Origin: Nymphalis io
Lineage: Eukaryota > Arthropoda > Insecta > Lepidoptera > Nymphalidae
NCBI RefSeq assembly: GCF_905147045.1
Contig: NC_065918.1
Span: 806,001-870,000, forward strand
Reading direction: 5' to 3'
DNA: 64,000 nucleotides
Of this stretch, positions 1-12,127 are shown piece by piece; within the stretch, counting starts at the first letter, position 1; each line of letters opens with the position of its first letter. A program made the position numbers and the translations under genes. The notes beneath the pieces were generated by a model that searched no databases, was not told where the DNA came from, and saw only the letters and a program-made list of their open reading frames with translations.

Positions 1-1243
1 ATGTAAAACTTTTATATTTTATAATTATCTGGCGAACATATTCATAAAGATATTCAGCGCACACAAAGTCGCGATACATATTAAATAATAAACCTGGTTT
101 AAATAATTTACCAAAATGCGTATGATATAATATCCGCTTATCATTAATGTTTCGCTGACAGTTTTATTGCAGTTTTAATTATATTATGTTATTATAAACT
201 AAGTGTAAATTTTTATTGATAACATTAAGTTATCTTGAGATTACAATTCAAAATAATTTCATCTAGCAATAACAAATTTGCTTCAATTTAATTTTAGTTA
301 GATAACCAAACAAGCTGAGATGGTCAAGTGGTTAAAACGCGATTAGGGCAAGCACCACTGAATTTTTATGTGCTTAATTTGTGATTATAATTCATCTCGT
401 GCTTTGCGGTGAAGGAAAACATCGTGAGGAAACCTGCATGTGTCTTTCATTTCATTGAAATTATTTGACATATGTATTCTACCAACCCGCAATGGAGCAG
501 CGTGGAGGAATAAGCTCTAAACCTTCTCCTCAAAAAGGGAGGGGAGGCCTTAGCCCGGCAGTGGGACATTAACATAGGACAGGCTGTTACTGTAACCAAA
601 CAATGATGTTTATTTAGACAACATTGTTTACGTTTAGTAAAGATAAATTGTAATAATATTTAAGACAACATTTTTAATTTTGATTAATGAGTGACAGTAG
701 GGTAGGATAGAGTGTATTCCATATTACATATAAGACGCCGGATCGTTTGTTTATATATCGGAAGTAAAGAATATTTAAAGCTTGTTATGAGATTCAAGCT
801 TATTTACTTATTTTGTAATCAACAACGTTACAATTTAATTTACAACATAAATTATGACAATTATCTGAGCTTGTATATATTACTCAGGTATAAATTAACT
901 TTAAGCTAACTCATCACGGAAAGAGTTCGGTAGAAGTCACCTACAACTACCGAGGTCTTTTAGAGTTTTGTCTATGGTTTCTACGTATGAGCCAGACCTC
1001 AAATATATAAGCGTATGTGTGCGTGTATCTGAATGCTTAAACGTGACGTTTCTATTGTGATCTGCTAAATCATCCGGCTTAATAAATAATAATAGTGGCT
1101 CAGCTACATTATAGGCATAATATACTTATGCGAAGCATTGCATTGGTGGTATTGAATAGTAAATATTGTTTTGGTAAACTCGATCACAGTATTATAAACG
1201 TAACATAACGTGTACAATATAAAAACGTTTGATTCCCTTTCAG
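1..1243 (+). other. Intron upstream of the first visible Ldh exon
   Basis: No coding exon is recognisable here. The stretch is AT-rich and holds one SINE copy (313-596). It ends in a pyrimidine-rich acceptor, ccctttcag, before the Ldh exon at 1244, so it is read as Ldh intron. The N-terminal Ldh exons, with the NAD-binding fold, must lie before the window. Confidence 0.6.
313..596 (+). repeat. tRNA-derived SINE, family 1, degenerate head
   Basis: The body reads ttcatctcgtgctttgcgg, gaaaacatcgtgaggaaacc, accaacccgcaatggagcag and cccggcagtgggacatt in that order. This is the most common short repeat of the window; related copies lie at 12968, 27477, 32289 (reverse) and 51083. The tRNA-like head is damaged: the box B region seen in the 12968 copy is deleted here. 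The element is non-coding and depends on a LINE for movement. Confidence 0.75.
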
Positions 1244-1466
1244 CTCGTCAAATACAGTCCAGATGCGGTATTCATAATTGCCAGTAATCCGGTCGACATT
1301 CTCACGTACGTGACCTGGAAGATCAGCGGGTTACCCAAACACCGCGTTATCGGGTCTGGCACGAATCTGGACTCGGCCAGATTCCGCTATCTCCTGTCAG
1401 AGAAGTTATCCGTGGCCGCTACATCTTGCCATGGATACATTATCGGTGAACACGGAGACAGCAGTG
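1244..1466 (+). CDS. Ldh: Ldh internal exon: NAD/substrate loop and catalytic His
   Basis: The exon enters in phase 0 after ccctttcag and leaves after one base of the Val codon at the donor gtgaga. It encodes LVKYSPDAVFIIASNPVD through GEHGDSS. Reading past 1466 runs into a stop at about 1510, confirming that the frame must be spliced. Confidence 0.93.
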
Positions 1467-4001
1467 GTGAGAATAACATGAATAACGAAATATTGTCGCT
1501 CTGTATTTAGAAAAAAAAACGGTTGAATGGCTTAGTGATCATTTAATTATTTACAATTTTTAATGATAAATTAAAGGAAGTCAATGTATTTTGTTCGCCT
1601 ATAAGCTTATAAGCAAATATTTCCGGTCACTATATACAAGATTCGTTTTTCTTAGAACCGTATATACTTTTTGTACTCTTAGCGAGTATGCAAAATTTCA
1701 TGAACGGTTGAGACGTAAATGGTTAACAAACAGAACTAACTCATGCATGATATTCCTATAATACGCATAAGTTTAGACTAATGAGTTATTAAGTTATATG
1801 TATTTTAGATATCATAGTTATAAATAGAAGGATAGTGTCATAAATACTAGTAGTAAGTCAAATCCTTATCGCGGCAAAAATTGCCGACAACTGAAGTGCT
1901 ATTCTGTAAGAATTCAACCATTACTCACCAGTGAAATGTTGACTACCGACTTATGGTGATGTACTATATTGATACGTGTTTTCTTGTAATATTCCGCATG
2001 TCACTTTCTAACATTTTACGACCATTTTCTGAGGCGAGTCTCGAGCTTATTCTTACAGAATAGCCCCCACTATGCAACATACGTATCGCCAAAGATTCAA
2101 GATGCATTAAGGTTGTCATAAAATATGATCTTTAAAAAACGATTTCGCTCTAGATATTCATTTAATACTTTAGTAAATTAAATAAACTTACACGACTTTT
2201 TATATAAAATTAGTGATTATAATAAGCTAAGTTACGTTTGCAACTGATAGAATTTTTAAACACTAAACACATGTTTGCATTTTTTTTATATACTAACAAC
2301 CTTGAGTGACAGGTATAGTTGATATTTAACATGTATCATATCAGTATTTAATTTTATTTATAAAAATAATAGATAAAAATTTCATCAAAATCGGTCCAGT
2401 AGTTTTAGCTAGAACAAACAGACAGGCTGTAGCTAATTACACAACTTACTAGATAGAACAAAATGGCATACTTAGAACCAAACGCTACTCGGCAAATAAG
2501 ATTAAATAATCTGCTTAACTATAACACATGTTCACGTTTGAATATTCATGCGATGATTATATACTAAAGTAATAAATACACTTTGGTATATATAACTATC
2601 ATATATAATAATTCACCAATTTTTAAAGCTTTAAATAGTGCGTATATATAATACATATAAAACTTACAGTGCCGGTATGGTCAGGCGTGAACGTAGCCGG
2701 TGTGCGTCTGAGCGATTTGAACGTCAACATCGGAACCGATGGGGATCCGGAGAACTGGCAGGAACTTCACGAGATGGTGGTGAAGAGTGCTTACGAAGTG
2801 ATCAAGCTGAAAGGGTACACGTCCTGGGCTATCGGACTTTCTCTGTCGCAGCTTGCACGAGCCATCTTGTCGAATGCTAATAGTGTTCACGCTGTGTCTA
2901 CTTATCTCAAGGTATTGTATCCTCAGAAATGTCTGAACATTCACAGTAACCATAAATAATACTATATTAATTTAGAACAAGTTTAGATAATTTTGAGAAC
3001 GGTTGCCGACAAACTGCTCGCCGTAAAAATCAGTCGAAGATTACTCCTTCAAAATAAGTTCGAGACAAAAAATATATTATTTTTACATTATTTATTTATT
3101 TGAATTATAAAGTTATTAACATATAATTTTCGTATAAGTTATATCAACTTTGCTTAAATGCCGGAGAACTTGACTTGATAAATGAACGCGTGGAATAATG
3201 GCTAAAATGCTAGCAGCATTTCCTCATTGTATCATAATTCCGATTCTCGGGGCGTAAAATGCACCAGCACCTCTCTTACCATTTGAGGCAATATGAAGAG
3301 TTGCTATACTTTCATTAAAGCTTTTTACACTATCACCAAAGTCAAATTGTTTCAACTACAAATAGAACGAATACGTAATTTGCAAAAGAGATTTGCATCA
3401 TTTATACACTTTAATTTTTTTTCGAAAGTTTTGATATTCAAAAATTTCATTTTTTATTCTCCGATATTCAAAAATTTTTCACCTTCGATTACTCGAGATC
3501 TAGATCAAAGGATCAATGATATCGCGCTAATTCATTACCATTTATTTACTCCTGTACTTTGACATGGGTTAAACAGTGAGCGAACGAAAACGATGACTTG
3601 AAAGCAACCGGATTCAAAATCAAATCACTGACAATTTAAAAAAACGTAGAAAACAATAAAAGATTTTCCTTTGTAGATACTTCGCTGTAGTATTTTTTAT
3701 TTTACAAATTAATTTCGTTTACATTTCGATACAAAAATACCCGAAAATGTGGTATTTTTATGTCGAAGGTGATTTGAATATTCCTTTGCATGTTTGAAAT
3801 AAATTGTATGTAACCTTAAAAATTATTTGTCTACAGGGTGAGCACGGAATTGAAGAGGACGTATTCCTATCTCTTCCATGTGTACTGGGAAGCAATGGAG
3901 TCTATGACGTGATTCGTCAACCCCTAACCGATAAGGAACTAGGGCAGCTCCGCAAATCAGCACTATTGATGGCACAAGTACAGGCTGGAATTAAATTTTA
4001 A
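1244..4001 (+). CDS. Ldh: L-lactate dehydrogenase, C-terminal three exons (5' partial)
   Basis: This cytosolic enzyme interconverts pyruvate and lactate with NAD(H), restoring NAD+ for glycolysis. Three exons (1244-1466, 2670-2911, 3837-4001) join in phase to 630 nt ending in TAA. The sequence carries SNPVDILTYV (NAD/substrate-side Asn loop), GSGTNLDSARFR (the family's proton-relay Asp and substrate-binding Arg), GEHGDSSVPVWSG (catalytic His; an exon junction falls inside Val) and the C-terminal helix ending AQVQAGIKF. The DSARFR plus GEHGDSS combination is typical of L-LDH, although the substrate-specificity loop that separates LDH from malate dehydrogenase lies upstream and is not visible. 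Roughly the last 210 of about 330 residues are present. No stops or frameshifts are seen, so the gene looks intact. Insects call it Ldh or ImpL3. Confidence 0.95.
1467..2669 (+). other. Ldh intron with a MITE-like inverted repeat and a common insect repeat fragment
   Basis: Apart from the inverted-repeat element at 1898-2064, the only other recognisable sequence is a fragment near 2376-2430 containing atttcatcaaaatcggtcca, a motif found in many insect LINE tails. The rest is AT-rich and unremarkable. Confidence 0.5.
1898..2064. repeat. Short inverted-repeat element (MITE-like)
   Basis: A 16-bp perfect terminal inverted repeat, gctattctgtaagaat at 1898-1913 and its reverse complement at 2049-2064, encloses a non-coding 167-bp unit. 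The size and terminal repeats fit a miniature DNA transposon. No clear target duplication was identified. Confidence 0.55.
2670..2911 (+). CDS. Ldh: Ldh internal exon: substrate-binding C-terminal domain
   Basis: The acceptor is aacttacag. The first two bases finish the split Val codon, giving VPVWSGVNVAGVRL. The exon continues through WAIGLSLSQLARAIL and ends STYLK at donor gtattg in phase 0, with an intact reading frame of 80 codons. Confidence 0.93.
2912..3836 (+). other. Last Ldh intron
   Basis: AT-rich intron bounded by gtattg and ctacag. An 89-codon open frame at 3293 has no recognisable family similarity and is most likely chance in T-rich DNA. Confidence 0.5.
3837..4001 (+). CDS. Ldh: Ldh terminal coding exon
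   Basis: The acceptor is ttgtctacag. The exon starts GEHGIEEDVFLSLPCVLG and ends AQVQAGIKF plus TAA. The 55 codons match the conserved LDH C-terminus in order and length. Confidence 0.93.
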   Translation, partial: GEHGIEEDVFLSLPCVLGSNGVYDVIRQPLTDKELGQLRKSALLMAQVQAGIKF

Positions 4002-4426
4002 TTTTTATAGCACCTATAAAAATAATAGCCGAAAAATTTGGAATTTTTATTAACAACCGGGACTTAATCGGGAAATAATGTCCCGGCTGGACTATTTAAA
4101 TTGTTTAACCAAAAATTATACTTAATTTAGCCGAAGTCTTGTAAATCCCAAACATCATTTAACCATTTTTTAACTCTTGGCGTAAAGAAATTGAAAAAAA
4201 AAGTATAATAATAATATAAAAAAATAACTTACTATCTTACTAAAAGTAACTTAAAAATACACTATAGGTACTTCAAAAATTGATGTACACGTAGTTATTA
4301 GTAGTTGAATAATTTATTACAAGCTGTTTGTTAAATCGATGTATCAAATTAATTTTTAATTAGCCTTTATTATGCACATATATTTATAAGCTCGCTAGCA
4401 CAAACCGTCCTAACAAATATTATCGA

Positions 4427-4432
4427 AATAAA
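4427..4432 (+). terminator. Candidate Ldh polyadenylation signal AATAAA
   Basis: This AATAAA lies 426 bp after the Ldh stop codon and is followed by AT-rich sequence. It would give a 3' UTR of about 0.45 kb. The position is inferred from the motif alone, and other AATAAA-like motifs occur in this AT-rich stretch. Confidence 0.35.
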
Positions 4433-4861
4433 GAACAATTTGACACATGACAAAAATGTTTAAGTATTTAATTAACCGTTTAAATTCAACACGGTTAATC
4501 GATAAAAGTTGTTTTTTTTTTCATTCAAAGCATCCGAATATCATAATAATATCATAGCAATATGATTGGTAAAGCAAAGCTTTACTGATCAACGGTTTCT
4601 AAAACTATTGATATTTTTTTGACATTTGTAATTTGAAATTCGAATTAAAAAGACAAAACATTGCTTACTTAAAAACCGCAAAACTTTTATTTTTAAGGAT
4701 AATATTGCGAGTAATGTATTATCACTTTCGGACGTTATTTAATTATTATATTTTATATTTAAGTATTAATGACTGTTAAATAATAAGCCACGATTGCATA
4801 TAAGACCGAAATATAACACGATTGATGTAAATTGTTCTCAGAATTGAGCAAACGTTACTAT

Positions 4862-5062
4862 GACAGCAACAATAGCGAAATATGTATAAGGACGACATAT
4901 GTACATATTTCGCTGCTGTTCAGCAATGCAAAAGGTCGTATGTGAAAATTATCTACTTGAAAAAAGAACTTATTTACTCTACAGTTTCTATGGTATCAAA
5001 CGAACAATCTGGAATTGAATACGTTAAATTTATAAGAAAAATGTCTGTTACATACGACCTTT
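4862..5062. repeat. Paired inverted repeats downstream of Ldh
   Basis: Two nested structures lie side by side. A hairpin has 13-bp arms (agcgaaatatgta and its complement, about 4874-4913) with partial pairing beyond. A wider inverted repeat has aaaggtcgtatgt at 4931-4943 matched by its complement at 5050-5062. A non-coding miniature DNA transposon remnant is the simplest reading. The 60-codon frame across it is not credible as a gene. Confidence 0.4.
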
Positions 5063-8000
5063 AGACGTCGCAATTTGTGATCATTATACTTACAAGTCTC
5101 TAGATTCTTATTCTAAGGTCAGCCATAGATCGATGAAATTCAAATAATGTCAAACACACCCGTGACGCTTACGAGAATTTATTAATAAAAAATCATGACA
5201 TTTTCTTGTGCCGAATTTGTACCTTAGCATTTTATAGTTATATTATTCTAATTTATTTTAATAAAATAAAATTTATATTAATTATTTATTAAGTATTTTT
5301 CTATGGCAATTCTAGAATATTCGAGTTGTGCATCGCTACGCTAATATTGCATTTATTGTATGGTATTACTGAGAAAGAAAATTAAAATTGTCGTATATAT
5401 TTAATTGATAATATATTTTTTAATTATATTACAATTTTTATATTACAGAAAATTTAATGTGTGTTTTATTAATCTGTATTGTTTCAACTTGTGTAATTTT
5501 ATACGTCTATTGATGCTGTGGACTTTGTATCAAATTTATTTATATTAAATGTTTCGAAGTAGTACTGTTTTTTTGTTACAATAATTCTGAGACATTTGTG
5601 AGAAATATATATTTTTTTTTAATTAAAAAAAAAAGATATATTTGTATTATCCATTTGATCGTTTATTTAACGTTTCATTACTTACTATAAATAAAACAGA
5701 TATATAAATAAATAAATAAACCAAAATAGTGAGCTGGCGGATTAAACTACGACTAATTCAAATTAATATATAACGTCTCCTCTCCGCTCTCCACAAGTTG
5801 CCCTAAAAATAACGAGGCAAACGAATACTTCAGACCTCATTATAATTATATGAGTAGATTTTTTTTTTTACAAAAAAGATTTATTAAGTATACTACTAAA
5901 ATGATGAGATATTTTGATAGTTATTTGGATCGCATGCAGTCTACTTATATAAAACCACTAAACCGATTTTGATGAAACATGGCACGAAGCTACAAAATTA
6001 ATATCAAGCAATCACTAAATATGCATAAGCTCTATACTCTGTAACTTAAAAGACAGATTTTCAATTTAAGTTCTTAAAGGCAAAATCTTTTAATTAAAAC
6101 AGGCTTTTATTAAACCAATTTATTAAATGTTTTGTCGGCGGCTCACCAGCACCAACAATGCGCCAAAGTTAGCTCTATCGATTGAAAGAATTGGCTTAAA
6201 TTGTTGCAATACACGTATTTAATCTACGACATAAAAGAACAAAATATTTCTGAAAGGCAGTCGATAAGATGTAGAAATAATGAGCAATGATATAATGATA
6301 GGGTTGTACGGTTATCGATCGTATTGCTATCATTATTTAAAATAAATGTAAAAATATCGGGGATTTGACAGCGACTCCTAATATCCTGGTCTAGATATAT
6401 GTTGTGTATTGAATGTTTCCAACAATTGAAATGAACTACGATATAGGAAATGTATAATTTGAAAGTAATTGTTACTAATGAGAACTTTTTTTTTAGTATA
6501 AAATCAGTCAATATTATTAAAAATAAATCTAGATACAGTTTTAATTTTCGCCGAAAGACCCGATACCCGTTTCAGTGTATATAATATTCCTTATTTAATA
6601 TTAACCTTGAACCTAACATGCCGAGTTAAAGAGTTATTCCTGTATACCTCTGACAGTATAAAAATATTAAACGACTATGATCAGAAATCATTTACGTCGC
6701 CTTACCTTATAAATATTTCATTGTTTCTTACGATTTTGTCCTCCAGAGGTATTTCGGAATTTCTTTGGAAAAATAGTCACCTGCGCGCGAAATATAGCAC
6801 GATTGTCTGCGTCTGTGCAGGAATGCCTTATTAATTCCCTCAACATTATAGAAATAATCAGACACGGGAGGGTAACACTGCTTACGTCCTTACTCCGGAC
6901 TGTTGCTGAAATTACCTTTAGAGGAAAAACTAATTATTAAAATAACTTTTTATTTAGCTGTCCCGATTTAAGATCTAAAGTCTATAATACTAGCCATGAG
7001 ATTGTTGTCATCAGTTAAAATTAGCCCTTAACCGTGAGATCGCACACCTTACGCTCCATATTACCTGTAATTACCTCTTTTTCCATTCAGAAGGGTCGAT
7101 TTCCCTGCGCAAAGCAATTAAATAAATATTAATTAATTGAATAGAAAATAGCGCACTTTAAGTAATCATACTAAAATATATAGAATCTTACAATAGGCTT
7201 AAATTATTTTTTATGCTATGGAACAGGGTTTACAGAACTAAATATACGAGATTTTGACTTCCATGTGAGCTTGACGTGTGGTGACGGAGAGTTTTTTTCG
7301 TATTCATCGGATACTTTTCATTAAAATATTTCTATGGTTTTTTATATATGTATTATATACATATATTTTGAATACCTTTAATTTTTTTAATTTTTTCGCA
7401 ATAAATACATTTATATTACATTTATATAATCCATAAAATATGTTTGTTTGAAATTAAAGGTCCAAAATTTGGAGGAGCCTTAAATCGCCTATCAAACAGT
7501 TGGATATATAAGTATACTGTTTAGGGCGGAGTTAGGGCTGCTTTTCGCAGTTCAGCGCGTAGCGCATTTTACACTTCTGGTGATCGGCTTGAGAATGGAT
7601 GGACGTGTTTAGTTGTTTCCAAACCTTGTTATTTAAGTTTGTTATAGTCTGTATATAACTAGTACGTTCAGAATTAAGGAAAAGCGGCTACTATCTACAA
7701 CTGAGTTTGTGTAATCTATTTTATATTTATAACGCGAAAAGTGTATAATATCGATTTTATTTTTCAAGTTTTCGGTTAAGGTTGTTTAATCTTATTTTTA
7801 AATTTCAAAACAAATAGAGTCAAAATAATATTTCATCATATACATTTTGAATGTTTAATAAAGTAATTACGCATATAAAACGTTTTAATATTCTTTTAAA
7901 GGTTTTAAGTGTTTTAATATTTTTGTTATATTTATGTATTTATTTGGATAAACTGTAAGTACTTTATTATTTTTATTAATGTCTGAGCACAAATGTATTA

Positions 8001-8382
8001 TATCTAGTAGTATTTAAAGATAATAAAACAAACATATAACGTTAACATGATTTACATACAAGCCGTCGCAATGCTTTTGGCCGTGGCGTGGTAATCACAG
8101 TATGATTTCATTATAGATTGATTTGTATTAAAATAGACGCAACGACCATCGGTACATATATGTATGAACCCGTACACCATATGTTCTTCGCTACGATGTT
8201 TGCGAAATGTGATTATATAGATGTGGTGTAATGAATAATTCTTTAATTTCGCGCCTCTGACATTGAGACTAGTAAAAATACATCCTGCTAATATCAAGGA
8301 TTGTCGATTCATTGACCTAATATACGAGAGCTCTAACGATACGATACTATGATACTTGCTTTCAGCTACCCGTAGGTCGTGC

Positions 8383-8645
8383 TACGAACTTTAATGACAG
8401 CAGATCTTGAGGCTCCTGGTTCACGGCCCAGGCGGGCATGTGAAGTCATAGGCATTTAGTGTTATACTCCCTTGCCTCGGAACACGCAAAGCTATGCGTC
8501 TGATATCTCCGGTCGTGTCTAATTGTGGTCTCATCGGACTATGTGAGTGACTGAATAGAGAATGCACTTGTGTGAATACGACACACACTTGTGCATTATA
8601 ATATTTCTAGTTGCACAGACATTGGCAAGTCTCCGTGAGAATTGT
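8383..8645 (+). repeat. SINE, family 2, diverged copy
   Basis: It shares with the 18191 copy, in the same order, a head-like gaggctcctggttcacggcc, actcccttgcctcgga, atctccggtcgtgtc, a catcggacta segment and an acttgtgcattataat segment. The head is degenerate. It is non-coding and in + orientation. Confidence 0.6.
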
Positions 8646-9171
8646 CACCGCGGGAGACAGTCAAAGCAAATTATCGTTTCATTGTCTCTTTTGATTCCAT
8701 TTTTCACACTTATGTTTGGAGTTGCACAATATCCGTAAGATGACGCCGTGCGGAGTTGACATGCTTACACGCTTGAATGGGACAAATATAATGGAAACTT
8801 GATTTATTTAGAGAGTTTATTTCTACTTTCCTTTGAAATATTTATATAGCTGAGGTAAATACCTTCAAAGGCATATGCGATTCAAATAAGTTTAGATCGG
8901 TTACCCTTTTTTACAAATATTTAAAATTGCATGTGAGGGTAGTAAACTGCAAGAAAGGAGTATAGGTAGTTATTTGAATGGTATCTCCATTTATACAACC
9001 GATGTTGAATGACCTAATCATTTAATTAATTCTATAGATTTTTAATGAAAAATAGTAGGTCTGTTGAATAAAACTGGCGCTTCACGTAGAATGCATATAC
9101 ATACCTAATATATACTTATCTATAATTCTCATTTACTCTTTTTACATTATGAAGGTTAATACACAAAGTTG

Positions 9172-9450
9172 ACTGGTGGTAGAGCTCTGTGCAAGCTCGT
9201 CTGGGTAGTACCACCCACTCATCAGATATTCTACTGCAAAACAGCATTACTTGGTATTGTTGTGTTCCGGTTTAAAGGGTGAGTGAGCCAGTGTAATTAC
9301 AGGCACAAGGAACACAACATCTTAGATTCCAAGGTTGGTGGCGCATTGGCGATGTTAGCGATGGTTAATATTTCTTACAATGCCTATGGGCGTTGGTGAC
9401 TACTTAACATCAGGTGGCCCATATGCTCGTCCGCCTACCTATACTATAAA
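9172..9450 (+). repeat. Lepidopteran short dispersed repeat, family 3
   Basis: Characteristic blocks are tgtgcaagctcgtctgggta, tcagatattctactgc, gtgttccggtttaaag, ccaaggttggtggcgcattg and caggtggcccatatgctcg. This is the fullest copy in the window; others lie at 11898, 30237, 33280, 39633, 40516 and 42339. The pattern resembles SINE-like repeats known from nymphalid butterflies (Metulj type), but that name is my inference. Confidence 0.7.
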
Positions 9451-9720
9451 AAAATCTAAATCTTCGTTATTTTTAGGTTATTAATTTTATTTTGTATATA
9501 AATAAAAACAAAGTTAATTTATTGTTTAAAAAAATGTGGCCGCCACGGGACGCCTGGCAAATGAGAAACATTGAAATCAGTGCTTATTAAAATTTATAAT
9601 TAAAGAGAAGTTAATAAACACAAGAGTAATATAATATTCTCCTTACTATATAATAATTTAAAAATTAATTATAAAATATCAAAAACCACGATATCGAAAA
9701 TTAAAGAGAACCAAGAGAGT

Positions 9721-9800
9721 GAGATGGAGAGGGGGCATAAGAGAGCATCATACGGTTCGTCGTCACGGCATACGTTATTCACAAGGCAACAAGACGTGTC
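9721..9800 (-). repeat. Dispersed repeat, copy of the 11093/33550 family
   Basis: Read on the - strand it contains cgtatgccgtgac followed by tgctctcttatg, matching the + copies at 11093 and 33550. It has no coding potential and its family is unknown to me. Confidence 0.4.
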
Positions 9801-10849
9801 ACTAAAATTTAAATCTTAATAATATACATAAATATCTCACATCAATTATAAGGAATGTGGCTCCAAAAAATAGTCACGCTTATTACGAAGATACGATTTT
9901 ATTGGTACGATTTTATTGATATCTTATTTACACAATCTTACGCAACTGTTTGGAGTACGCAATTGCTGAGAGATGATCTTGAAAAACAAATTATTTTACG
10001 AATTGAGTCGCTAATAAATTGTTTTGTTTTCAACTTTTATTTTTAATTAGTTCGATTCAATTTAATCAATTGTCTCGTCTCGTTTATTTTATTTAGATTT
10101 AAATTGGATGTTATCCCTTGTATATTATTCGTGACCATGTCTAATGATTGTTTTTATGACTTGAGCACACCTTAAGGGTTGTTACTTAGATCCTGATCTA
10201 CTGGGGGATCTATCGATTCTACTAACACATTGTCACTTAATCGCAATCGAATCGAAGCGTGATTGTTGCCGTTTATCCGCTTTCCTATTGTTTAAATTAA
10301 TTATCGGCTATTGGCGTAAAAGTTAAAAATTAAGATCGGGTTTTGACATAACGATATATCTTAACATCATATCGGTTCGGTTCCGGTCCGAATAAATATA
10401 GAGTAGTCGAAGTTGGATCGGAATTGAATCGGGAACCTATCGGAATCGTTATAGTATTAGTAGAATTCGGCCCCTGTTCTAAGATACTAACCACTTTTGG
10501 TTGCAATGGGTTTGGTGTGTCTTTTCAAAAAAATGAAATAACGAAACACAAAATAATTTTCATATTATATATTGAGTTTGTATTTGTTAAACATTATAAT
10601 TAACAATATTTCGACTGATAAGTTTTTAGCTTGAGAATCCTTACAAAGTAGTAAGTACAATACCTTTGAACGTAAAGTTTAGTTTTTGAGAACGGATCAA
10701 AGATATTGCTTTTCGCTGTGATGTTTGATCTCCCGCATGCCAAGAAATGTAACGGAAACGATATTTAACAGAAATTTTACTTATTTGTTACCTAAATAGT
10801 TAACTTTGGTCTATTTATATATCGTCAGAGCGTCACGATCGCATGCGAA

Positions 10850-10965
10850 AGCGATCACGTGGCGCTCCTCGTTAAGACGGAAAGGGTTACCGCTGGTTTT
10901 TTAGTGGGTTTTTCGATGTTCACTGTTCCCTTGGGGAAAAGCGTAATGCGTTATTCCAGCGTTAA
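10850..10965 (+). repeat. Non-LTR retrotransposon 3' remnant (probable)
   Basis: The segment ggcgctcctcgttaag, aaagggttaccgctgg, ttttttagtgggtttttcg and aagcgtaatgcgttattcc resembles the 3' untranslated tail of a common moth and butterfly LINE. It is GC-richer than its surroundings and carries no open frame. The family assignment is from memory of the pattern and is tentative. Confidence 0.4.
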
Positions 10966-11092
10966 AAAAAATTGGTCTAATTATATGTCCGAGATCATTA
11001 TGCACGTTATTATTGTATTATAAGAAATTATTTCTAATTTTAGGATCGATACTTGTTATTTTATATGAAACATTGATTGGGGCGCTTTGAGT

Positions 11093-11185
11093 ATCCCTCG
11101 TATGCCGTGACTGCAAACGGCACGATACTCTCTTATGTCATAAAGCCCTCTCCGCCACCGATTTATACTCCCTTGTGTGTACGTG
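11093..11185 (+). repeat. Dispersed repeat of unknown family
   Basis: It begins cctcgtatgccgtgac, then gcaaacggcacgatactctc, then actcccttgtgtgtacgtg. A second + copy lies at 33550-33660 in the transporter's last-but-one intron and a reverse copy at 9721-9800. Three copies in 64 kb show that this is a mobile or dispersed sequence. Confidence 0.45.
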
Positions 11186-11897
11186 GTGCGTATATATACT
11201 TGATTTATATGTTATTATAATACTAGAAAAATATATTATTATTAGGTGACTATATACTTTATTCAGGAAAATCTACGTTTATATTTATTTTATCCCATAT
11301 TTATTTTTTGGTTTTCTATAATTATAAATCATTTAAATTCGTCCAAATTCTATGTATGGCTTTTTTTAGTATTTAAAATCTAAATTTTATGTTCGTCACC
11401 TGTTTGTGCACTAAATAAATTAATATACTAAATGAATGTTAATGCATAGCTTACGATAGCTGAGTCTCTTTTATCTGTCTGGTGTCATATAAATATTGGA
11501 TATTCTGATTGCTTTAGGTCGCGGTTACTTTTCTGTTATTTTGAATGTGTTCGGTTTTCTCCTACTTTAATGCTTTTAGCTTTTGCAAGTTACGTTTTTA
11601 TTTAAGCTTGCCTTCTTGCTCCTAAGATGCTACTGCGGTTCATTTTGATATTGCTAACGAGTTCCTTTGTGATTATTCGAGTACCCTTATAAAAGTAAAA
11701 CCCTGCTTAAGTTACTAATTGCTTTTAATGACGTAATATTATATCTTCTAGATGCAATACATTGTCTGATCAAAATAAAGAGGCACTTTTATATAAAATA
11801 AGAACCATGGGAGAGAAAAGAATGATGTGACGCGGAGAGAAAGAGAAGGTATGTGTATGTATATTTAAGAAGTTTTATTTCTATCAATTGTATTGTT

Positions 11898-12127
11898 GTT
11901 ACTGGTAGTATAGCTTTGTGCAAGCTAGTCTGGGTGTTGTTGTGTTTCGGTTTGAAGGGTGAGTGAGCCAGTGTAATTACAGGCACAAGGGACATAAAAT
12001 CTTAGTTCCCAAGGTTGGTGGTGCATTGGCGATGTCAGCGATGGTTAACATTTCTTACAATGCCAATGTCTATGGGCGTTGGTGACCACATACCATCAGG
12101 TGGCTCATAAATACCTATTCTATACAA
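11898..12127 (+). repeat. Short dispersed repeat, family 3, internally deleted
   Basis: It starts ggtagtatagctttgtgcaa, jumps directly from gtctgggt to gttgttgtgtttcggt (losing the segment around the tcagatattct block), then follows the 9172 copy to caggtggctcataaatacc. Confidence 0.65.

Noticed and set aside
6224..6834. Open frames of 95 (-) and 75 (+) codons
   Set aside because: No homology recognised, no splice signals or start context of note.
8052..8312. 86-codon open frame on the - strand
   Set aside because: No family motif, no splice context and AT-rich codon use; consistent with chance.
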